From Eleusine coracana subsp. coracana (lineage: Eukaryota; Streptophyta; Magnoliopsida; Poales; Poaceae), in the NCBI GenBank assembly GCA_032690845.1, contig CM064434.1:5892108-5956107 (forward strand): a stretch of 64,000 bases of DNA, given 5' to 3'. Every line of letters starts with the position of its first letter. Within the stretch, counting starts at the first letter, position 1. Both the position numbers and the translations under genes were made by a program. Shown one piece after another: positions 57,600-64,000 of the stretch. The notes under the pieces are model-generated. The model did no database searches and had not been told where the DNA came from. It worked only from the letters and a program-made list of their open reading frames with translations.

Positions 57600-58690
57600 G
57601 GTGGCCGGCCAAGTTCAGTGTCGATCACGAACCAAACATTGTCGGAAAGCTGGCTACCATGTTCCATGCAGACTAAGTCACGGAACCAAACGCCGAACCG
57701 AACGTGCATTTGGATGTCTCTTGAGATTGGAACGACCCAGGTCCATTGTATTATGGGACAAGCAACAGTACACGGATAAAGCCCTGGCCCCTGCGTGCAT
57801 CGAGCCGCAGCGCTGTCATCTTCATGTTCCGCAGTTGCCCGGCCGGCCACGTCCGTCCTCCTGGAGCACGACGCCCCAATAAGCTGCGTGCGCCGACCTA
57901 GCACATCTGACGTTTAGCGCGCAGGCCAGCACGTCAAGCCGCTCTGTGCTGCACCGGCCTTTATCCGCTGCGCACATAGTACGTTGTGTGCTGCGTGCGG
58001 TATGCGAAAACTCCTCGTCGCATGTACTTGCTAAGCAGGTATTATCCTGACCGTTAAAGTGTTCACGGATCTATGCCACGTGCCTCCCTGCTCTGGTATA
58101 TTCTCTCTGTATACTGTTTTTGCTTGGCGTATAGACCAACATGTCTTAGCAGAGCAGCTTGTCAGTGTCATTCTTGACCTCAAACGACACAAGGTCCCCA
58201 CCATGTGCACCCTCTTTCACACAAACACACACGTGATGCAGGTTACTCTCTCATCTCAACTTCAAACGGGCGAGATCTGCAGTAATACACAAAGTCTAAA
58301 TTCCTTGCCCTCTCCTTTAATACAAATGCTCAATTAGTTGTTTTTAAAAAATAAACTGTCATGACGAATGTTCCACGACGAATATTAAGAATTTCACCTG
58401 AAGTACCTCACGGAACTGTTCTAAATAAAATTCATCCATAGCTAAAAATCTCAAGATAGTTTTGATAATCATTATTGGCTATTAGAGAAGGCTAATCCAT
58501 TTTTTATGATAAATTCATACACAAAATTATTAAATGTGTCAACCACACTTTTGATGATTAAGGCATAATTTTAATTGATCTTTTATAAATAAATAAGTTT
58601 TATTAAGTGTCCATCGGCACAAGTTGAAAACTGTCACGTTATGAGAATAGCACATCCAATGTGTATGCTTGCTCGTACTGTCCATGCATA
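57600..58690. other. no recognisable gene; dispersed repeat
   Basis: About 57697-57990 is similar, with gaps, to about 61286-61509, both ending in a CTGCGCCGGCCTTTAT-like stretch. This may be a duplicated promoter region. Nothing else is recognisable. Confidence 0.4.
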
Positions 58691-59195
58691 TAGGGGTCGA
58701 CAAAAAACTTGAAGCTCGTAACTGGACTCGACTCGTGACAAGCTCGGCTCGTCCTGACTCTACTTAACGAGCCCAGCCAAGCTTATAATTTAGCTCGATA
58801 AATTTACGACCTGAGTTGAGCTGACTCATGAGCCGCTCGCGAGCTCAACGAGACCTGAAAGACTCACAAAAAGTAATATCATTAATGATAAAATATAAAA
58901 TATTAGACTAATATTAAATTATTTTAGAACCTATTTCAAATTGGATTATATTTATAAGTTATTTTTATTAACTATATACTATATTCTTAATTATTTTATA
59001 TTAAAATATTTTATTTTACTTCTAATGTTTGAATTGTAACGTATACCAGGCTCACGAGTCTAACAAGCCAGCTCGAGCTAACCATCAAGCTGAGCCGAGC
59101 CAAATTTTGAGCTCGGTTGTCAAACTAGTCGAGTTGAGCCAATTTTCAAACGAGCTAACACGAGCCGAACTGAGCCAGCTCGACATCCACCCCTA
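58691..59195. mobile_element. hAT MITE with GAGCTCG subterminal repeats
   Basis: Starts TAGGGGTCGACA and ends CGACATCCACCCCTA, inverted repeats. CATGCATA lies before (58683-58690) and after (59196-59203), an 8-bp TSD. The outer 150 bp on each side contain many AGCTCG/CGAGCT motifs, and the centre is very AT-rich. No coding sequence. Confidence 0.9.
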
Positions 59196-59236
59196 CATGC
59201 ATAAACACATGTCCTCTAGAAAAAACGACCTGATGA

Positions 59237-59415
59237 TGGACCATTTTTGTGCATTTGTGAGATAAAACAAATAATGTTCACTTGTTGAATATGATAAACT
59301 ATTTTTAATAATTGTTGGGGCCATTTTCCATTTTTGTGCATTTGTGGTATAAAATAAATAATATTAACTTATTGAATATGAAATAATATTTTTAATTAAT
59401 CGTTGGGGTCATCTA
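59237..59415. repeat. 88-bp tandem duplication
   Basis: Two adjacent units share CCATTTTTGTGCATTTGTG at the start and GTTGGGGYC at the end. Confidence 0.8.
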
Positions 59416-59679
59416 TATCAAACAACTGGGATATAATGTGTCAGAATTAGATGTGCATATATTAAACGTTATCTTAAAACAACTGTCATATATTTAACAT
59501 TATCTTAAAATATTTACTGGTATTGTGCTTGTGTTTCTATTTTTCGTTGCATTGCTTAAATGGTCTATGGTCATTACGTGCTACTTTTATTATGTGTATG
59601 GACAGCTACAATGTATGGTTGGTCACATCAAATCTAAGGTGAATAAACTTTATTATGCAACTAAATATTCAGATAATAA
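59416..59679. other. no recognisable feature
   Basis: AT-rich sequence between the tandem duplication and the start of homology to the 21.9-23.9 kb locus. Confidence 0.4.
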
Positions 59680-60372
59680 TTACTCAGCAATGGCTTGTCC
59701 AAACATTCTACAATAAAATGTCAGAAGAGTAGCTATGGTGGTGCCACTATCAGTACCAATGAATTGTGTCACAGCCACAGATAGGAGCTCGCCATACGAA
59801 ATATGGAAAACGACCGTGTAGAACGACATCTTTGACAGACTGATTGTCCCAATGAAGAAGTAGGAACTCACGATATGCGAGAAGCGGGAAACAAATGCTG
59901 TTAGTTTGCCGGCAACGCGCTACAGAAACCGCGGTGTGATCAATGCATAGAGGAGGGAGACGAGTACCATGAACCGCAGGAGGAAGTAGGAGTAGGACGA
60001 CCTTCTGATTCCTGAGGAGGAGTTCGAGCTCGAGGTCTTGAGGAGCTTTGTCTCCTCCGCCGACCGCTCCTCTGCGGATGCCATACCCCCTTCCAGCAGC
60101 TCATTGGCAACCGCCACAGATAGCGTGACCCCCTCTGGCAGCTCCTTTGCAACCGCCGGGGACGGTTTCACCACCATCAATGGCTCCTTCTCCTTCAAAG
60201 GCTTCTTGTGATCCACCGAGGGCATCTCCTCCGGGTGCGGCCTCATGTCCGGGGATTCCTTCTCCGAAAATGCCTGGATGTGGAAGTCCTCCGGTGGCAT
60301 CTCCTTCGAAGCCGCGACCTCGTCCGGGAACGACTTCTCCTTCACCATTACTGGGCGACATGATGGCATCAT
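59680..60372 (-). pseudogene. multi-pass membrane-protein gene, copy 2, truncated
   Basis: Homologous to the locus at 21.9-23.4 kb on the same strand. ATG at 60372 opens an acidic, Pro/Glu-rich part (KEMPPEDFHIQAF), then RRSSYSYF and FMVLVSLLYAL. A stop follows near 59920. Past the stop the same strand continues in another frame with SSYFFIGTISLSKMSFY and FIGTDSGTTIATLL, ending in TAA at 59680. It lacks both the TRIM and the foreign segment seen in copy 1, and it lacks the downstream exons present there at 21055-21930. The product is unknown; hydrophobicity suggests a membrane protein. Confidence 0.6.
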
Positions 60373-60810
60373 CTCCTTGTGCCTCCTCACCAACGCCTGA
60401 TGGGGAAGAAGGAAGCAGAGGAGAGTACAACTGCCGGCGGCGGCGGGTGTGAGAAACCTACTAGCACAAGGGAAGGGAAAGAGGAGAGCGTCTGGAGGTT
60501 GTTTAGATTTGGGCAATGCCTACCCTTTTGTTTTCTCACTTGGTTACATATATCTAATATTTTAATTAAAACAAATCCACTTTTTCTTTGAGGAAACAAA
60601 TCACACAAAGACTAGACCCCTCCTCAGCTTGTAACACAGGAGACCAGTAGAGATCGTGAGGGTGGCGGCGCGGGCAAGGCACACGGTGAGAAGCATGATG
60701 ACCGGTAAGGCATGGCTTTATGTGGTGCTGATGCAAGGAGGACGCTCTGCTGTCCTGCGCGCGAGGACAACAGAAGGATTTTTCCGTTCAACAAAGACCA
60801 TACTATATTT

Positions 60811-61509
60811 CTATGGCACCATATGGACACCGCTTTGCAGACATGAAAGCGGTCGGAAACAATCAGAAAAAGGTTTAATTATTTTTTGGAAAGCGAAATT
60901 GATAACGGTATTAATGGAAACAAATACGGCGTTGGTATATTGGTAAAGTCGAAAATAATATTATTGTAACTAAAACGGATAGTATCGATCGGAAATCGAT
61001 ATTAATAATAAAAAATATGAATCATGAAGTATGATACTGATAAAATAGAAAAATTAGAGGTGTCATACTTGCATCTCGAGAACAGCACAAGGACTATGAT
61101 AAAATATCTGTAGTATATTGATTATTGAATAATAGTATGTACATGTATCAAAAATTACATTTGTAAAATAGAAAGTAGATAAAATTTATTTTGAAAAATT
61201 TATGATTTATTTCAGGCTAGAAGAATCACTTGCCTTTAGAGAGATTTGCTATATCAAAATATTAAATGTGGTAATTACCTATAAACGTCGAACAGAACGT
61301 GCATTTGGGTCTTGAGGTTCGAACGCCTCAGGTCCATTCTATTACCGGACAAGGAACGGCGCCTGGCTTGGGGCGGCGCGCTCCAGGAGGACGGATGTTC
61401 TCCATGCCACTGCACGCCCCAGTAAGCTGCGCCGACGTCTAGCGCGCAGAGAGCTGCTCTGCGCTGCGCCGGCCTTTATAGCTGCGCACCTACTATGTCG
61501 TGTGGGCAA
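60811..61509. other. no recognisable gene
   Basis: The part 60840-61010 has the look of hAT subterminal DNA (GAAAGCGGTCGGAAAC and GATAACGGTATTAATGG), but no right end was found. 61286-61509 repeats sequence from 57697-57990. Confidence 0.35.
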
Positions 61510-61529
61510 CCCCCCCCCCCCCCCCCCCC
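61510..61529. repeat. poly-C run (20 bp)
   Basis: Twenty uninterrupted Cs directly left of the hAT derivative. Confidence 0.9.
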
Positions 61530-61537
61530 TGAACGGC

Positions 61538-62492
61538 AGGGCCGTCCCGATCATTTTGGAGGCGCCGTAGCAAGTAGTGGCAGGTGTCTGCCTTTAACTT
61601 AGCCACAAAATAAATTGAGAAATAATTTATATGAGTTCATATGTATTTCATAAACCAAAATAAACAAAATTATACCTATCATAATCTTCACTTGAAATAT
61701 TTTATTCTCGTTACATTCCTTGAAATAAAGTCTTCAATGATATCTTTATAAGCAACCTTCTCTAGTATATCTTGGGGATCAATTATTTGATTGTTAGATG
61801 GACCTTGTGATTCTTTCAAAACAAATTTATCCATAGCACCTTTCTGGGATTGAAGTAGATTATCTAGCCTCTTTTTCTTCTTTCATTTTTCACAACCGGA
61901 ATCATATTTCCTTATCCGATTTAAAGAAGATATCCTTTGGATAAATAACATAGATTAAGCACTGATCAATTTTTTAACTAATAGAAGAAAAAAGAATGCG
62001 AGAATAGAGTTGAGATTCAGTTCATACGTTGGGGCCTCAGGCGTCCGGCGACAGCGTGTATTAGTCCTGATCGTTGGAGTGTTGTGCTAGGGCGTGTCAC
62101 CTGAAGTGCTACTGCTAGGGCCTCCTGCCTATCACCGGAGCGAGAACACAACAGTTAGCTTCTTCTAGTGTAGAGAGAGTAGAGACGAAGCAGAAGCATC
62201 ACTAACGATCAGGACTAATCTCCAGGTGACCTGATCGCACTTCGCAGCGCAGGAGAGGACGAGACGAGGAAATATGAGCCTAAGGCAATCGTAGCCGCAG
62301 CGCCGGCGGCATCGCCCACGCCCAGCGATCATTTGTCTTCGTGTGGACTCGACTCGAGACTAGGTCCTTTCGGCTTCTATTCTCACTGGACTTGAGACCG
62401 ACTATGTACCAGAGAAAAAAAAAATTCAGGACCCCAACATTTTGGGGGCCCAGTACCATCGCACCGCTGGAATACCCCCAGGGATGGCCCTA
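61538..62492. mobile_element. hAT derivative with remnant of a TTF-type transposase
   Basis: AGGGCCGTCCC at the left and GGGATGGCCCT at the right are inverted repeats, and GAACGGC flanks both sides (a 7-8 bp TSD with a possible mismatch). The minus strand inside encodes an N-terminal hAT transposase piece (see 61694-61917). The remaining interior is non-coding. It is probably an internally deleted, non-autonomous copy. Confidence 0.6.
61694..61917 (-). pseudogene. N-terminal piece of a TTF-type hAT transposase
   Basis: The minus strand reads IRKYDSGCEK, then a TGA, then KKKKRLDNLLQSQKGAMDKF and, further on, IIDPQDILEKVAYKDIIEDF. The Lys-rich start followed by a Ser-Gln-x-Gly-hydrophobic-Asp-Lys-Phe motif is typical of the beginning of TTF-zinc-finger hAT proteins in grasses. 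The zinc finger and the DDE core that should follow are missing. Confidence 0.65.
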
Positions 62493-63300
62493 GGAACGGC
62501 CGGGCCTGGCATGTTTTGGGGCACGGTCAGGTAAAAGCACGTGGGCCCTTGTAGAACATGCTAAACCATCCTCCGGGCCTAAGGTGAATCCCGTGATACG
62601 GCCCAATGGCCAGTACCATGTCGTATCGACTCATTTGGCCCATGAGCCTAGTGGCATGCTAGGCTGGTGCGGGCTGTGGAGGCCCGGACAAAGCGATGGC
62701 ATGTGGGGCCGAGGCGTGCGTCGCAACGGCGGCGGCCGAGGAGAGAGAGGGAGCGGGGAGAGGCAAAGGCAGTGCCGAGCTGGAGGGAGAGTCGGAGCCA
62801 GTGCCGATGCCAGAGCAGATTTAGAGGAGGGAGAGACGGCGGCAGCACTACGCTAGTGTTTCAGGGAGAGGAGGAGACCTCGCCACGCCGGAGAGGGAGA
62901 GGGGGTGAGAGGCACCACGCCACACCACGTCAGAGAGGGAGAGGGGGAGAGAGGTGCCGCGCCGCGCCAGAGAGGGAGAGGGAGCGGTGACGGGCGCCTG
63001 AACAATGGCAGGGATCTGGCCTATTTTGCGAATCGTGAGGGAGGGAGGCGAGCGAGTGGGTGGGCATCGGCCTGCTGGTGCTGGCCTACCAGTCCTATTG
63101 GGCCGATGCCCTTTCCAGGTCGGACTCGATGCCGTGTTACGAGCTTGGGGTCAGCCAGTAGCACGCCCTGCACTGTGCTGCGGGCTAGGCCAGGCCCGCT
63201 TTGTTCCATGCTGGATCTGGCTCAGGCCGGGCTTTTTTAAGTGGGCTGCATGTCGGGCCATTTTGGCTAGCTTGTATGCCCAGGTATAGCCGGATTTCCT
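62493..63300. other. GC-rich sequence without a recognisable gene
   Basis: Several overlapping open frames exist because of GC richness. None shows a domain. The block is bounded by the hAT derivative and the hairpin. Confidence 0.4.
62868..62985. repeat. GC-rich tandem repeat with AGAGAGGGAGAGGG
   Basis: Three units of about 45 bp, each with AGAGGGAGAGGGGG/GA followed by CACCACGCC or CCGCGCCGC. Confidence 0.75.
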
Positions 63301-63307
63301 ATATATA

Positions 63308-63342
63308 GCGCGCTACGTGTAGCTAGCTTACACGTAGCGCGC
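63308..63342. other. 35-bp near-perfect hairpin
   Basis: GCGCGCTACGTGTA (63308-63321) is matched exactly in inverted orientation by 63329-63342, with the 7-base loop GCTAGCT. CTAA followed by T lies 14 bp downstream (63357-63361). Confidence 0.9.
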
Positions 63343-63360
63343 CTATGTGGCATCATCTAA

Positions 63361-64000
63361 TTGGCCTACGCAGTTTAGTTTATTTTTTAATTTTCAAATT
63401 AATTTTTCTATTAAAATATAAATCTGTTTTTGAATCCGTTTGAACCACCATAATCTTTGGAACTAATGCAACAAAATGAGATCTAACATGACTATAAAAT
63501 TTCAAAAAATTTGAATTTTAAATTTTTGAATTTTTTATTATTCTAACTATAAAAACCAGTTGTTCTAGTAGTAAAAATCAATTGTTTTAATATTTTTCAA
63601 AATTTAAAATTCTGAACTTTTTAATTTAAATTTTTTAAAAATATTCTAATAGTGCAATCAATTGTTCCAGTGGATAGAAGCAATTGTTCTAGTAGTAAAT
63701 AGTGATTGTTCTACAAATAAAAATTATTTGTTTATGAATTTTGATATTTTAAAAAATAATTTTTAATATTTTAAAATTATTTCAATAGTAAAGATCCGTT
63801 GTTCCAACTGTGTATATGAATTGTTTCAACTATGTATTTGTATTGTTCCAGGATTATATGTAAATTGTTCCAACAATATATATAGATTAATTCCATGATA
63901 AATATTTATTATTTTAATATAAACATTTTTAATGAAATAATTTACTAAAAATAGTAAATATAAATATAACTTGTGTTACTGTAATATCTAAAAAACAGTA
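63361..64000. other. AT-rich degenerate repeats with core TTGTTCCAR
   Basis: At least ten copies of TTGTTCYA or close variants occur between 63550 and 63890, spaced 25-50 bp apart. No gene is visible and the block runs off the window. Confidence 0.6.

Noticed and set aside
60840..61010. Possible Ac/Ds-like end (GAAAGCGGTCGGAAAC, GATAACGGTATTAATGG)
   Set aside because: No opposite TIR and no 8-bp TSD could be found, so it is not called as an element.

Overview
This 64 kb window is nuclear DNA from a flowering plant, almost certainly a grass. Nearly all recognisable coding sequence belongs to transposable elements, and the element types (Stowaway MITEs, PIF/Harbinger, TGTGACACCC-type large LTRs, non-coding LTR retrotransposons with a TTGGCGCGCC-like primer site) are typical of rice-like genomes. 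Host-gene sequence survives only as broken copies or single exons. I see no bacterial operon, CRISPR array, tRNA or rRNA gene, and no complete cellular gene I would defend.

Layout. 437-5218: a complete but internally deleted Ty1/copia retrotransposon with matching 5-bp target-site duplications (TSDs). 5.2-8.9 kb: sparse DNA with two unrecognised gene-like pieces. 8.9-12.3 kb: a minus-strand TGTGACACCC-type large LTR sequence. 12.6-14.5 kb: a frameshifted GRF-zinc-finger gene and a three-exon minus-strand gene broken only by one in-frame TAG. 16.2-18.9 kb: an uninterrupted 858-codon Mutator-like transposase frame. 20.2-23.6 kb: one exon of the cytochrome bc1 hinge subunit, a Stowaway MITE, and a broken membrane-protein gene interrupted by a tandem TRIM retrotransposon. 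24.5-25.1 kb: an inverted-repeat element around GC-rich sequence. 26-28.3 kb: a FAR1-related (FRS) pseudogene. 29.2-29.6 kb: a trehalose-6-phosphate synthase fragment that stops at the start of a 6-kb LTR-like block. 36.3-45.3 kb: a minus-strand retroelement gene with a 'putative gypsy-type transposon' domain, split by a 4,958-bp non-coding LTR retrotransposon with TSD GGCTG. 45.4-48.8 kb: a truncated relative of that non-coding element. 51.1-57.6 kb: a complete PIF/Harbinger transposon with TIRs, TTA TSD and both standard genes; its transposase frame carries five nonsense codons. 55.9-56.6 kb: a hAT MITE nested in the PIF element. 58.7-62.5 kb: a second hAT MITE, a second copy of the 22-23 kb membrane-protein locus, and a hAT derivative that still encodes part of a TTF-type transposase. 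62.5-64 kb: GC-rich and AT-rich repeats and a near-perfect hairpin.

The region is a layered record of insertions. The two membrane-protein copies are the most informative pair, because the copy at 59.7 kb keeps the unoccupied site of the TRIM found in the copy at 22 kb. Only two genes look close to functional: the Mutator-like transposase, and the Myb/SANT-like ORF1 of the PIF element, whose exon phases fit throughout but which has one splice acceptor without AG. I found no convincing undescribed system. The strongest candidates for follow-up are the rearranged three-LTR TRIM, the intact MULE protein without visible TIRs, the three-exon gene with a single TAG, and the 14-bp-stem hairpin near 63.3 kb.
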